Shown: positions 33,599 through 42,123, counted from the first letter of the stretch. The stretch: 64,000 bases of DNA from Sphingomonas faeni (GCF_003053745.1 NZ_QAYE01000001.1:930001-994000); one strand, 5' to 3'. The notes: a model not told the origin generated them from the sequence alone. Program-made: numbers and translations.

Positions 33599-34546
33599 AT
33601 GCCAAGCTTCCTCGACTTCGAGAAACCGATCGCCGAACTCCAGGGCCGGATCGACGAACTCCGCGACACCGCCGCCGAAGGCAGCGTCGACCTCGCCGCC
33701 GACATCGCCCGTTTGCAGGCGAAGTCCGACAAGCTGCTGAAGGATACCTTCGCGCGCCTGACCCCGTGGCAGAAGACGCAGGTCGCCCGCCATCCGGAAC
33801 GCCCGCACTTCAAGGATTACGTCGCCGCGCTGTTCGACGAGTTCGTGCCGCTCGCCGGCGACCGCGCCTTCGGCGACGACCAGGCGATCATCGGCGGCTT
33901 CGCGACGTTCCGCGGGCGTAAGATCATGGTGCTCGGCCACGAGAAGGGCGACGACACCGCCAGCCGCCTCCGCCACAATTTCGGCATGGGCAAGCCCGAG
34001 GGATACCGGAAAGCGATTCGCCTTGTCGAACTCGCCAACCGATTCGGCCTGCCGATCATCACGCTGGTCGACACTTCCGGCGCATTCCCGGGCATCCAGG
34101 CGGAAGAGCGCGGCCAGGCCGAGGCGATCGCCCGCTCGACCGAAGCGTGTCTCAACGCCGGCGTGCCGATCGTTTCGGCGATCGTCGGCGAAGGCGGATC
34201 GGGCGGCGCGGTCGCGCTGGCCGCGGGCAACCGCGTGCTGATGTTCGAACATGCGATCTATTCGGTGATCAGTCCGGAAGGCTGCGCGTCGATCCTGTGG
34301 CGCACTGCCGACAAGGCCCCCGAGGCCGCCGAAGCGATGCGGATCACCGCGCAGGACTTGAAGTCGTTCGGCGTGATCGACGATATCGTACCCGAGCCGC
34401 TGGGCGGGGCGCACCGCGACCGTGCAGCCGCGATCGAGTCGCTTGCTGATGCGCTGTCGTCTGCGCTCAGGGACCTTGCCCCGCTCACACCGAGCGAACT
34501 TCGCAAGGACCGCCAGGCCAAGTTCCTCAAGATGGGCCGTCTCTGA
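33599..34546 (+). CDS. accA: acetyl-CoA carboxylase carboxyltransferase subunit alpha
   Basis: This 315-residue enzyme subunit transfers the carboxyl group from biotin to acetyl-CoA in the first step of fatty acid synthesis, together with AccD. Landmarks are FLDFEKPIAELQGRIDELRD at the N-terminus, MGKPEGYRKAIRLVELANRF (about 130), LVDTSGAFPGIQAEERGQAE (about 155) and GEGGSGGAVALAAGNRVLMF (about 198). YSVISPEGCASILWR follows. Length and order are normal. The gene ends just before a strong hairpin terminator. Confidence 0.97.
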   Translation: MPSFLDFEKPIAELQGRIDELRDTAAEGSVDLAADIARLQAKSDKLLKDTFARLTPWQKTQVARHPERPHFKDYVAALFDEFVPLAGDRAFGDDQAIIGGFATFRGRKIMVLGHEKGDDTASRLRHNFGMGKPEGYRKAIRLVELANRFGLPIITLVDTSGAFPGIQAEERGQAEAIARSTEACLNAGVPIVSAIVGEGGSGGAVALAAGNRVLMFEHAIYSVISPEGCASILWRTADKAPEAAEAMRITAQDLKSFGVIDDIVPEPLGGAHRDRAAAIESLADALSSALRDLAPLTPSELRKDRQAKFLKMGRL

Positions 34547-34555
34547 CCCACGCAC

Positions 34556-34589
34556 AAAGGGCGGCGGAACCGAGGTTCCGCCGCCCTTT
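34556..34589. terminator. strong hairpin terminator after accA
   Basis: AAAGGGCGGCGGAAC (34556-34570) pairs perfectly with GTTCCGCCGCCCTTT (34575-34589) over a CGAG loop. It ends in short T/A runs on both strands, so it may serve accA and the convergent pilin gene. Confidence 0.9.
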
Positions 34590-34646
34590 GAACTCGCAAG
34601 TCGTGCCGGAGAGCGGTCGCGCATGCGCCGCTCTCCAGCGCGATGG

Positions 34647-34820
34647 TTACGTGGTCGAGGTGTTCAGCTTGGTCGAGACGTTGTTGAACGTCTTGGTCAG
34701 GCTGGTGCCGAGGCCCTGCATCGCTGCGATCGCGGCAACTGCGATCAGTGCAGCGATTAGGCCGTATTCGATTGCGGTCGCACCCTTGGAATTCTTGAAA
34801 AACTTGCGGATCGTCGTCAT
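34647..34820 (-). CDS. Flp/Fap type IVb pilin
   Basis: This 57-residue prepilin is read from ATG 34818-34820 (MTTIRKFFKNSKGATAIEYG). The basic leader ends in G, followed by ATAIEYGLIAALIAVAAIAA, the Flp pilin signature with the conserved Glu at +5 and Tyr. A short polar C-terminus follows. Such subunits are cut by a TadV-type prepilin peptidase and assembled into thin adhesive pili. A second pilin gene lies 126 bp upstream on the same strand. No tad secretion genes are in the window, so assembly must depend on a locus elsewhere. Confidence 0.92.
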   Translation of the reverse strand: MTTIRKFFKNSKGATAIEYGLIAALIAVAAIAAMQGLGTSLTKTFNNVSTKLNTSTT

Positions 34821-34946
34821 TCCGGTCTCCATCGTTTCGATTGCTTCTGTGTCACCCGGCTGCACCGGACGGACCGGATCAGCGATTTGAGGGATACAAG
34901 TGGTTGGTTGAGAAAGGTTTAAGGTGGGCGCCGTTTCTTTTGCGGA

Positions 34947-35150
34947 TCAGCGCGCGTTGGCGACCTTCGAGTTGACGTTGCCCCACATGCCCGTCGTCGT
35001 ATCGGCAAGCGCGGTGAGGCCGGCGATCATCGCGATCACGACCAGCGCGATGATGAGCCCGTATTCGATCGCGGTCGCCCCCCGTCTTTCGCGCATCACG
35101 CGCGCGATCGTTCGGATGACGGCATGCGTCGCGACGGATATAGGGCTCAT
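34947..35150 (-). CDS. second Flp/Fap type IVb pilin-like protein
   Basis: This 67-residue protein has a longer leader (MSPISVATHAVIRTIARVMR) before RRGATAIEYGLIIALVVIAM, again with the G-ATAIEYG processing site. The mature part ends DTTTGMWGNVNSKVANAR, and the NVNSKV/NNVSTK tails of the two pilins are alike. It is probably a paralogue with a different leader or a minor pilin. The start could also be the internal ATG at MRERRG, which gives a more usual leader length. Confidence 0.88.
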   Translation of the reverse strand: MSPISVATHAVIRTIARVMRERRGATAIEYGLIIALVVIAMIAGLTALADTTTGMWGNVNSKVANAR

Positions 35151-35181
35151 GGGTGCGGTTTAATCGCGGGGAAATTAAGGA

Positions 35182-35622
35182 ATGACCAACGATCCGTCCG
35201 TATCGGGACCGATCCCTGCCGCGTCGTTGCTGCTGCCGGTAGTAGCGGCCGCATTGGTCGATCTCGAAGGCCGCGTGCTTTTGCAGCAACGTCCGGAAGG
35301 CAAGTCGCTTGCCGGCCTCTGGGAGTTCCCTGGCGGCAAGATCGAGCCTGGCGAAACTCCCGAGGCTGCCCTGATCCGCGAACTCGAGGAGGAGTTGGCG
35401 ATCACGGTGCCGCACGCCTGCCTCGCGCCCGCGACGTTCGCCAGCGCGCCGCTCGGCGATCGCCATTTGCTGTTGTTGCTCTACATCACACGCAAATGGA
35501 CCGGCGTGCCGCGCGCGCTCGAAGCGACCGCGCTGCGCTGGGTGAGGCCGAACGAGATGCACGCACTACCGATGCCCCCTGCCGATCGCCCGTTGATCGG
35601 CCTATTGGATGCACTGCTCTGA
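35182..35622 (+). CDS. mutT: MutT-type Nudix hydrolase
   Basis: This 146-residue protein has the Nudix box GGKIEPGETPEAALIRELEE-EL (about residues 52-73) with all expected Gly and Glu residues. The substrate-side segments QQRPEGKSLAGLWEFPGG and LGDRHLLLLLYITRKWTG resemble MutT, which removes 8-oxo-dGTP from the nucleotide pool. ALRWVRPNEMHALPMPPADR near the C-terminus is the usual MutT ending. The gene starts 31 bp from the divergent pilin gene. It may equally accept other oxidised or methylated dNTPs. Confidence 0.92.
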   Translation: MTNDPSVSGPIPAASLLLPVVAAALVDLEGRVLLQQRPEGKSLAGLWEFPGGKIEPGETPEAALIRELEEELAITVPHACLAPATFASAPLGDRHLLLLLYITRKWTGVPRALEATALRWVRPNEMHALPMPPADRPLIGLLDALL

Positions 35623-36000
35623 TCCTGACACGTCTTCGTTGACTGGACAAGCTGCAAAGCATTCAAATGCCAATAACAATGCGTCCGACACGTCCGTTTG
35701 TTGGTTGATGGGCGGGTATGTCGGCTCGTCGTAATCTTTGGCTCGTCACCAAGGCGGGTCGGCATACTCCGAGTTCAAAAAAGCGCTTGATCCCGGACGC
35801 TTGCAGGCGCATAAAATTCGAGCCGGCTACGTCCCAAGACCGTATTCGGCCATCCGGACTGCGGCTCGCGCGCGTTATTCCCTTTTCTCGAGCGAGCCGT
35901 TTCCGTCGATGACGGAACGCCGATCTCGAACGATCCGGCTCCATGCACCTACTTCGGTCCAACCACCGCGATGCACCGTCGGATTTCACCACCGCGTTTC
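35623..36000. other. gap without recognisable gene
   Basis: Short open frames here (for example 35718-35912) are basic and low-complexity, without ribosome sites or family resemblance. No repeat, tRNA or hairpin stands out. The base composition appears less GC-rich than the flanks. Confidence 0.5.
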
Positions 36001-36324
36001 TTACCGCACGCTCTGATCCCGTCGCACCATGGGGCGCAATCTCACGCCCAGGCTGATGACCAAGGGCCAGAATATCGTGTTGCCGATATCCGAAAGCGTG
36101 TCGGCCCAGCGCATGCCGTAGTTGAGGTAGTCGAGCGTCTCGTTGCCAAGTTCCGCCAGAACGACGACCAGCAAGGGGATGAGCGTCCCCAACGACCGGC
36201 CGCTGACGAGCCGTACGAGCATGAGGATGATGAGCCCGGCATGGATATGGAGGATCGCGTCGGGCAGGCCGGTGCCGTCTCCGATCCAGAGAATAAGCGA
36301 ATGATACAGCGCGGGAATATCCAT
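36001..36324 (-). CDS. small membrane protein, unknown
   Basis: This protein has about 107 residues from ATG 36322-36324 (MDIPALYHSLILWIGDGTGL); the frame is open further upstream, but that part looks non-coding. It has three hydrophobic segments: AILHIHAGLIILMLVRLV, LGTLIPLLVVVLAELGNETL and a C-terminal TIFWPLVISLGVRL. The HIHAG and AELGNETLDYLNYG motifs suggest a conserved small family with VanZ-like layout. I have no function for it. Confidence 0.65.
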   Translation of the reverse strand: MDIPALYHSLILWIGDGTGLPDAILHIHAGLIILMLVRLVSGRSLGTLIPLLVVVLAELGNETLDYLNYGMRWADTLSDIGNTIFWPLVISLGVRLRPMVRRDQSVR

Positions 36325-36597
36325 CGCCGGGCAACAGCCGAGATCGGCATCAAAAGCAAGGATGAGGCCGTGCGACGCGTATCGTCTCGAGCCTGGCGTG
36401 ATACCGAGAAACAGCCATTCGCGCCGTGGTCGATACTCGATTTCTGTCGGAAGTGACCATGTCCGGTGGGTCGGATGACGGTGCGGGACCGATGTTTCTA
36501 CGGAGAATTGCGCTGATCGATCCCGATCACACCGCCGCAATTCCTGTTTATTTGACGTTTAGATTCGGCGGTTACGTCGGACTCGAAGGGGTTCGCG

Positions 36598-37002
36598 TTG
36601 ATACGTCTCATCTACATCAGTACCGCCCGCTCCGAGCTATCGAAGGCCGAGCTCGAGGGTGTGCTGCGCGCGTCGCGCCGTAACAATGCGGCGGTCGGCG
36701 TGACGGGCTTGTTGGTTGTTGGCGGACGTCGGTTCCTGCAGGCGCTCGAAGGACCGGCGGATGCGGTTGTGCAGACATACGACCGTATCAAGGCCGACGG
36801 ACGCCACTTCGCCGCCGTGACACTCGACAATCGCCCGATTGCCAAGCGCAGCTTTCCCGACTGGGCAATGGGCCATCAGCTTAGCAGACCCTTGTGCGGT
36901 GACGGTGCAGTTGCAGAAGATGTGGCTAGGCTGATCGCGCCCATCGCCGATTCCACCATGCACGCGTATTTTGCGGAGTTCGCCAAGAAGCACGCCGCCT
37001 GA
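36598..37002 (+). CDS. BLUF-domain blue-light photoreceptor
   Basis: This 134-residue protein is read from TTG 36598. It consists of a BLUF domain (about 1-92) and a short helical tail. The key FAD-site residues are in place: Tyr in MIRLIYISTA (about 6), Asn in RRNNAAVGVTGLLV (about 30), and Gln in RRFLQALEGP (about 48). A Trp lies in FPDWAMG (about 90). BLUF proteins sense blue light through a flavin hydrogen-bond switch and act through protein partners. This short type has no attached output domain, so its partner is separate. Nearby genes look stress-related. Confidence 0.92.
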   Translation: MIRLIYISTARSELSKAELEGVLRASRRNNAAVGVTGLLVVGGRRFLQALEGPADAVVQTYDRIKADGRHFAAVTLDNRPIAKRSFPDWAMGHQLSRPLCGDGAVAEDVARLIAPIADSTMHAYFAEFAKKHAA

Positions 37003-37141
37003 AGCACTCGATGCCGGCGGCTTAAGATTGCATGCGCCGCGCCAAGCCATCGATCTCTAGGTCTTCCTTATCTACGATCCGTAGTCATGACGTGGCTCCG
37101 TACCGTTGGTTGTGCGTTTGAACGCAACGGAGGAGACTGAC

Positions 37142-37333
37142 ATGGTAGCGAGAGAGAAGATCACGGACGGCGCGAACGAGCGTGCCATCGACGAACCGAT
37201 TGCCGGCACGGCTCCGGGCATTCCCGATGACGCACTCTTGCCGGGCGAAGAACTGCCGGAGGAGCCGAAAGACGAAGAAGTCGCGCGAGTCGCGCAGAAA
37301 TTGGGCGCGCCAACGCCGACGGAGGCGTCGTGA
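37142..37333 (+). CDS. small acidic protein, unknown (63 aa)
   Basis: This 63-residue protein is read from ATG 37142, preceded by a very strong ribosome site (GGAGGAG). The sequence MVAREKITDGANERAIDEPI onward is acidic and Pro-rich (LLPGEELPEEPKDEEVARVA). It is probably largely disordered. Its stop overlaps the next start (TGATG), so both are co-translated. It has no signal peptide and its function is unknown. Strong translation signals suggest high expression under some condition. Confidence 0.65.
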   Translation: MVAREKITDGANERAIDEPIAGTAPGIPDDALLPGEELPEEPKDEEVARVAQKLGAPTPTEAS

Positions 37334-37560
37334 TGTCCGACGACGCGACACAGACCCGCCAGCGCGAGATTGCCACGGAGCATCTGCTGTTCAAACTCAT
37401 GGAATATGTCGAAGCGCGGCACGCCGGGCTCCTCGATTTCATGGAACAGAGCCTCGACCACCTCGGCGATCCGGCGACCGACGGTACCAAGGACGATGAA
37501 GCCGTGCGCAAGATCGCAAAGGGCATGATCGTCGGCGCGCGCAAACAGGGCGTGAACTAG
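37333..37560 (+). CDS. small helical protein, unknown (75 aa)
   Basis: This 75-residue protein is read from ATG 37333, overlapping the previous stop. The core is one long amphipathic helix pair (REIATEHLLFKLMEYVEARH and LLDFMEQSLDHLGD), followed by DEAVRKIAKGMIVGARKQGV. It has no cysteine or signal. It is co-translated with the 63-residue acidic protein, so the two may form a complex. I recognise no family. Confidence 0.65.
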   Translation: MSDDATQTRQREIATEHLLFKLMEYVEARHAGLLDFMEQSLDHLGDPATDGTKDDEAVRKIAKGMIVGARKQGVN

Positions 37561-37757
37561 GCGCACGCCGAGGTGACTTGGGAGATGTCGGTCGCCCGTG
37601 CTGGGGGACCGCATCTCCGACCGCAGCTTTCCTTCGGGCTTGTCGGTTGCCGGTCGTGGCGTCTCCCTAGCCAAATCTGATCCAGTTGGACTCGTAAGAA
37701 CATTGCAGGAACATCAATCCGATGCGATGAGCGGTCCAACGATTCGAGGACACGATC

Positions 37758-37994
37758 ATGGCCGATTACAACGACGACCAGCAGGAGCCTAAGCCCGCGT
37801 TTGGAAAGTGGCTGCTGACGCAGCGCGACCGCGGCGATTGGGTCGACGGTATCGCCGATGCTGCGCGTGCCGATCGGACCTTTCCCAAGAACGGCGATCC
37901 GGAGGCGGTGCGCGCGCATTTGCGCAAGCAACAGGCCGATGGTGACGCCTTTGCCGCGATCGACGATGCCGAGAGCGATTGGATGGCGGTCTAG
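37758..37994 (+). CDS. YozE SAM-like domain protein
   Basis: This 78-residue protein begins MADYNDDQQEPKPAFGKWLL and contains WLLTQRDRGDWVDGIADAAR and DRTFPKNGDPEAVRAHLRKQ. That matches the short YozE SAM-like fold family, whose pattern is FxxWLxxQxxRDDxxGDLAxDxxxDxxFP. The C-terminus DAFAAIDDAESDW is acidic. Family function is unknown. It stands alone, with about 200 bp on the upstream side and no clear regulatory site. Confidence 0.75.
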   Translation: MADYNDDQQEPKPAFGKWLLTQRDRGDWVDGIADAARADRTFPKNGDPEAVRAHLRKQQADGDAFAAIDDAESDWMAV

Positions 37995-38138
37995 ACGGTG
38001 CTGGCCGTCATGCGGCGGTTCGGTGGGGCCGTATCGGCGGCAGTATCGGATGGGATTGTCGATACGTTAGAAGTTGGCGCGAGGGCGCAAGAATGCGTCT
38101 GGAGCAGGGCAGGATGACCGATCTATCAAGCGAAAACA

Positions 38139-38170
38139 GAAGGGGCGTCCCGTTATCGGAACGCCCCTTC
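38139..38170. terminator. hairpin terminator
   Basis: GAAGGGGCGT (38139-38148) pairs with ACGCCCCTTC (38161-38170) over a 12-nt loop. It lies just beyond the stop of the leftward stress-protein gene. Confidence 0.75.
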
Positions 38171-38198
38171 AGCTAGATCGGTGTGGAGACGTCGGCGA

Positions 38199-38717
38199 TT
38201 ACGCCATTGAAACCTTCGTCCGCGTGGATGTGTGCCCACCCGACCGATAGAGGACGTCGGCAGCGTCTTCGGCATTGATCCCGGCGGCGCTGGTATCGAC
38301 GGAAACGAACACGCCGCCTTTATTGATACGGCCTTCATAGTAGCTGGCATCGACGCGGCTGACACCGTGATCGGTCATAACCTTTTCTAGTCCGCCAACG
38401 GCACCGCCAAGCGCCGCGCCCGTGATCGCAGCGCCTGGAATGGCGGCGGATGCAATCGCGCCAGCGGCGACGAGGGGGCCGACTCCCGGAATGGCGAGGG
38501 CGGCGATGCCGAGCAGCGTGCCGATCCCGGCGCCGGCCGCTACCTTGCCGACGAACTCCTGCGTGTCGCCGTTGCCGTCCGTCGTGGTGTTCTTGCCGTC
38601 ATGCTGGGCAACGATGGAGATCGCGCTGTCGTTGATACCAGCCGCGCGAAGCTCGGCCACGGCGCGCTCGGCGTCTGCATGATTATCGAAAACCGCGGAT
38701 ACCAGGTTCGTGCTCAT
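38199..38717 (-). CDS. YflT-like general stress protein with glycine-zipper core
   Basis: This protein has about 172 residues from the second ATG of an ATGATG pair (38720-38715). The N-terminal NLVSAVFDNHADAERAVAEL and INDSAISIVAQHDG match the heat-induced stress protein YflT domain. The middle (about 60-115) is a long Gly/Ala-rich hydrophobic stretch (AAGAGIGTLLGIAALAIPGV), a glycine-zipper typical of membrane-inserting stress proteins. The C-terminal EGRINKGGVFVSVDT and DAADVLYRSGGH form a second small domain. Such proteins are usually under the general stress response in alphaproteobacteria. Confidence 0.82.
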   Translation of the reverse strand: MSTNLVSAVFDNHADAERAVAELRAAGINDSAISIVAQHDGKNTTTDGNGDTQEFVGKVAAGAGIGTLLGIAALAIPGVGPLVAAGAIASAAIPGAAITGAALGGAVGGLEKVMTDHGVSRVDASYYEGRINKGGVFVSVDTSAAGINAEDAADVLYRSGGHTSTRTKVSMA

Positions 38718-38926
38718 CATCAGTTCCAGTCGGGGACAGGGTTGTAGATGAGCGTAAAAGCCGCGTCGAAGGCCTAACGTTCCGGAAATTGAGAGTTAGC
38801 GGCGCGTTAACTTCGAATGGTGCGGGTAAGGTGGCCGACTAGAATCGCGTCGCTAGGTCGGACGGGTAGGGCGGCGGCAATCGCTGCCCAAGGAGGGTAA
38901 GGCGATTGCCGGCAGGATGTCGAAGC

Positions 38927-39040
38927 CTACTGGTAGCCACCGTTTTCCTTACGCTCCTTGGCGGCGTCCTCCTGTACCTTTTCCATCTCCTCTGCCTCTT
39001 CGGCGGGGGTTGAGTCGTCGGTTTTCGGATCGTCGATCAT
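38927..39040 (-). CDS. small charged protein (37 aa)
   Basis: This very short gene is read from ATG 39038-39040, preceded at 6 nt by AGGAG, to TAG 38927-38929. The product starts MIDDPKTDDSTPAEEAEEME and continues with an acidic/basic helix ending KERKENGGYQ. It is soluble and highly charged. An ATG 6 nt upstream is directly adjacent to the ribosome site and so is less likely. Such tiny hydrophilic proteins are common in stress regulons of sphingomonads, but I cannot name a family. Confidence 0.6.
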   Translation of the reverse strand: MIDDPKTDDSTPAEEAEEMEKVQEDAAKERKENGGYQ

Positions 39041-39046
39041 GGTCAT

Positions 39047-39733
39047 CTCCTCGCCGGTTCAACGCACGGCGAAGCTTTAAGGCGCAGCCACAGGGTCCGA
39101 ACGTTGTTCAGGCTGGGCCACGAACAACAGGACAAACTTTGCGGTTCATCCAGATCGAAACGCCGCTGCGGCCATGCTCCGCGGGGCTGCCGGTCCTGGA
39201 TGCGGAGGCCCGGCATTTTAAAATGACAAGGGTCGCGACGCGCTGTCTGGACGATCGCCCCCGGCACCAGGGTGAATGCTGGCATTTCGATCTATGGAAA
39301 AATGCGTACGATCACCATGACGGAACGCCGTTGAGCCGGAGGCGCTTCTCGAAGACAGGCAACGCCATTCGAGCTAAGTGGGGGGCGACCTATGCGGCTA
39401 TTTGCCTGCTGCTCGTTATGAGAGCCTGGGCGGTCTGCGATTAAAATCGACAGTCACTGGAGGCCTGACCGGGCCTTGGGTCAAATAGTCACTGCAATAG
39501 CCTAGTCTGTCTAACTTGGTCGGAACCGCCGACAGATATCCCTCCTGTGACGCGTACGATGGCTAACCGTTCTTCGTGGTTGTCGACGGCCGCTATCGCC
39601 CATTCACGCCACCGATCTACGCCTCACAAGCCTTGACCTGACCATTTCGACGTGCGCTAAACGTTGCTCATAGCGAGAGACAATGGTTGGTTCGATATCG
39701 ACTCAACGAAGCATTTTGTCAGAGAGGTACGTC
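39047..39733. other. long gap without supported gene
   Basis: About 690 bp with no frame that carries both a ribosome site and a protein-like sequence. A rightward frame open from 38917 to 39444 crosses the 37-residue gene on the other strand and looks non-coding. No tRNA, palindromic repeat or obvious hairpin is seen. Confidence 0.5.
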
Positions 39734-40003
39734 ATGTCGAAGACTGGTTTTGCAGTTCTAGCGATTACACTCGCCGCGATGCCAGCCTTGTCACAGGGCA
39801 TCCGCGCGAACGCCGCGCCGAGTCCGCGGGTGCTCTTCAATCCGATCGGGCCCGGCGTCCAACCGCCCAATTTCGCTATGTCGTCAGAAGGGCGAACGTG
39901 CTTGGTTCGCAAGTCAACCGGTAAATCCGAATGCCATACCAAGTACGAATGGCGACGGATCGCGCGCAAGATCGACAAAAAATCGGAGAGTTCGGCCCGA
40001 TAG
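39734..40003 (+). CDS. small secreted protein, unknown
   Basis: This protein has about 89 residues from ATG 39734 (MSKTGFAVLAITLAAMPALS), with GAGAGG-like purine bases 6-10 nt upstream. The N-terminus is a signal peptide ending near ALS-QGIRAN. The mature part contains two cysteines (RTCLVRKSTGKSECHTKYEW) that could form a disulfide and a basic C-terminus. It is probably periplasmic or secreted. No family is recognised. Confidence 0.65.
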   Translation: MSKTGFAVLAITLAAMPALSQGIRANAAPSPRVLFNPIGPGVQPPNFAMSSEGRTCLVRKSTGKSECHTKYEWRRIARKIDKKSESSAR

Positions 40004-40143
40004 AAGCGGAGCAACTTCAAGAATTGTTCTTCGTGATCGCACTCTTGTCGTGGTCAGACTGAGTTGGACCCACCCCGGCTCTGAATTTCACGGCAGGAAG
40101 CGCCCAATTGCGGACATTCGTTCGCTGTAGCAATATTAGCTTT

Positions 40144-40758
40144 ATGGCCGCTCTCAGATGCATCCGTCGCCTATTGTGGCCGTTTCTTCTTATTGGCCTC
40201 GCAGGCTGCTCGTATTTCGCACCACCGCCGCGCTCTCCTCCATCGCCCGATGGCCAACTCATCACCTTGGAAAATCGACCCGGCCCCTTCTGTGGTCGCT
40301 GTGATAACGTTAAAATTATCGCGTCATCTGACGGGCGTGTTTGGATCGAGCATGGCTACTGGTTGGGGCAATACAGCGACTGGACCGTCGAGCGTAGTTT
40401 ACGTCGTGTGCACGTGACGGCGTTCGCGCAGTTCCGGGACAACCTGAGCCCTTTCCGACCAAACGGCACGTTATCGCTAAATGACCAACCCCAATGCTCG
40501 GAACTCTCGACTGATTTTGACGGTGCCGAAGTCCGATGGCTAGACGCGACCGGGAACAGTAGGCTTGCGCTCGACTTCTCGTGCGATCCTAAAGTGAGGG
40601 AGGCGATGGCAAATACAATCAGAGCAGCGCCCAAACTACTCGGGATAAGTGGATTGAAAATGCCATGGGGGCAATGGGTTGCGAGCACCCCCGGTAATGT
40701 CCGCTTCCCTCTCCGTTCAGACATTCCCGTCCGCAACGGTGAACCGAATCCGCGATGA
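40144..40758 (+). CDS. lipoprotein, DUF6438-like
   Basis: This protein has about 204 residues from ATG 40144. The signal peptide RRLLWPFLLIGLAGCSYF contains a lipobox LAGC (Cys near residue 22). The following Pro/Ser linker leads to GPFCGRCDNVKIIASSDGRV, resembling the start of DUF6438-type domains (a Cys-x2-Cys, then a strand with a DGR turn). The C-terminal half has two more cysteines (QPQCSEL and DFSCDPKV). It is likely anchored in the inner or outer membrane facing the periplasm. The DUF assignment is from memory and tentative. Confidence 0.7.
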   Translation: MAALRCIRRLLWPFLLIGLAGCSYFAPPPRSPPSPDGQLITLENRPGPFCGRCDNVKIIASSDGRVWIEHGYWLGQYSDWTVERSLRRVHVTAFAQFRDNLSPFRPNGTLSLNDQPQCSELSTDFDGAEVRWLDATGNSRLALDFSCDPKVREAMANTIRAAPKLLGISGLKMPWGQWVASTPGNVRFPLRSDIPVRNGEPNPR

Positions 40759-40806
40759 GGCCTAGTTAGACAACGCAAGTGTCTAAAAGATAACGGTTAG
40801 ACAATT

Positions 40807-40880
40807 TGGAGGCCCGACCGGGAATCGAACCCGGGTGCGAGGATTTGCAGTCCTCTACGTCACCACTCCGCCATCGGGCC
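40807..40880 (-). tRNA. tRNA-Cys(GCA)
   Basis: Reading leftward, the acceptor is GGCCCGA / TCGGGCC (7 bp). The anticodon arm GAGGA-CTGCAAA-TCCTC gives anticodon GCA, the T arm is CCGGG-TTCGATT-CCCGG, and the gene ends T-CCA at 40810-40807. All 74 nt fit a standard tRNA, and CCA is encoded, unlike the phage tRNA-like gene. Confidence 0.97.
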
Positions 40881-41079
40881 CCGATTGCGTGAAGGCGGCG
40901 CAAATGCTTCGTTTTTCCGCTGCGGTCAACCGGCAGTTGCGGTCCGCAGCGGAATAATCTGGTTAGCCTCGACTCGCACGTCGCCGCAGGCGGTTTTCGG
41001 CGCGCGCTACCGTCCCTGGCCTCGTATCGTGACTCGCACACGTCAGCGTCTTTGCTTAGGGTTAAGTGCAAGGACGTTA

Positions 41080-42123
41080 ATGGCTTTTAGGGGCGGGCGC
41101 TTGAAGACGGACAGGATTGCGGGCGGCACGAATACGACGGGTGTCGATGACGAGGTGTTCGCGATGCCGTCCGGCATGGCAATCCGGTATGACCGGCCCG
41201 CCGCCGCGCTCGCCGACTATATCACCGGCTATCACGTCTATCGAACCGACACGGGTAGCGAAGCGGGGCAGGTGGACTGGTTCCTGCCGGCGACCGCCAA
41301 CGTGCGGATCGCGATCGATGCGGGGCCGATCGCGGTCTCGATTGGCCGGCGGACCTACGACCCGCTGCCTGCGGCCAGTCTGTTCGGGCCGACCAACCAG
41401 GCGTTGAAGGCGGTGACGCATGGCGGCGTGATGATCGGCTTCGGGATCAGCGCGCTGGGATGGGCGCGATTGTTCCGGCGATCGGCCGGCGATTTCCGCA
41501 ATCGCATCGTGCCGCTGGAAGACGTGCTCGGCAAGGCCTTCACGCGCGATCTGGTGGCGGGCTTGCAGGGCGCCCCGGATGATGCCGCCGTCGCACCGAT
41601 CCTCGATGCGATGTTGCTCGCGCGGCTGGGGTTGCCGCATGCCGATGCGCCGCAGATCCGGCAGTTGATGGAGATACTCGCGACCGATGGCCCGACCGAC
41701 ATCGCGTCCGCCGCCGCGCAACTCGACATCCCGACGCACGCGCTGCGCCGCCTGTCAGTGCGCCATTTCGGGTTCCCGCCCAAGATGCTCCTCTTGCGCG
41801 CACGGTTCCTGCGGTCGTTCGTCCGGCTGATGATGGCCGGCGGCGAGGCAGATTATACGACGATCGACCGCTCGTATTTCGATGCCTCACATTTCCTGCG
41901 CGATTCGGCGACGTTCCTGGGAATGACCCCGCGACGGTTCATGGCGCTGACCAAGCCGTTCCTGAAGGCAAGCCTCAAGGCGCGGAACGCTGTGCTGGGA
42001 TCGCCGACGCAGGTGCTGCACGACATCGAAAAGGCGCCGGCCCGCGATGCGCAGCCGCGCGACTCGACCCGCGCGACGCAACAGCGGGTCATTTCGCGGG
42101 ACGGTTCCGCGATCGGGTGCTAA
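41080..42123 (+). CDS. AraC-family transcriptional regulator
   Basis: This protein has about 347 residues from ATG 41080, preceded by AAGGA; the frame is open further upstream across the tRNA, but that part is not used. The N-terminal part (about 30-190) is a sensory beta-rich domain (YHVYRTDTGSEAGQVDWFLP, FGPTNQALKAVTHGGVMIGF). Two helix-turn-helix motifs follow: DIASAAAQLDIPTHALRRLS with RHFGFPPKMLLLRARFLRSF, then SYFDASHFLRDSATFLGMTP. The inducer is unknown. A large hairpin follows the stop. Confidence 0.85.
   Translation: MAFRGGRLKTDRIAGGTNTTGVDDEVFAMPSGMAIRYDRPAAALADYITGYHVYRTDTGSEAGQVDWFLPATANVRIAIDAGPIAVSIGRRTYDPLPAASLFGPTNQALKAVTHGGVMIGFGISALGWARLFRRSAGDFRNRIVPLEDVLGKAFTRDLVAGLQGAPDDAAVAPILDAMLLARLGLPHADAPQIRQLMEILATDGPTDIASAAAQLDIPTHALRRLSVRHFGFPPKMLLLRARFLRSFVRLMMAGGEADYTTIDRSYFDASHFLRDSATFLGMTPRRFMALTKPFLKASLKARNAVLGSPTQVLHDIEKAPARDAQPRDSTRATQQRVISRDGSAIGC

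Noticed and set aside
37094..37119. GGCTC-N16-CGTTT before the 63-residue gene, similar to the EcfG promoter GGAAC-N16-CGTT
   Set aside because: Two mismatches in the -35 box make it too weak to claim.
38795..38811. TTAG-N7-TTAAC, similar to the CtrA binding site TTAA-N7-TTAA
   Set aside because: One half-site is imperfect and it lies before a stress gene with no cell-cycle link, so chance is more likely.
40885..41079. N-terminal extension of the AraC regulator
   Set aside because: The extension begins next to the tRNA-Cys gene, has no ribosome site and is not protein-like; ATG 41080 has AAGGA upstream.
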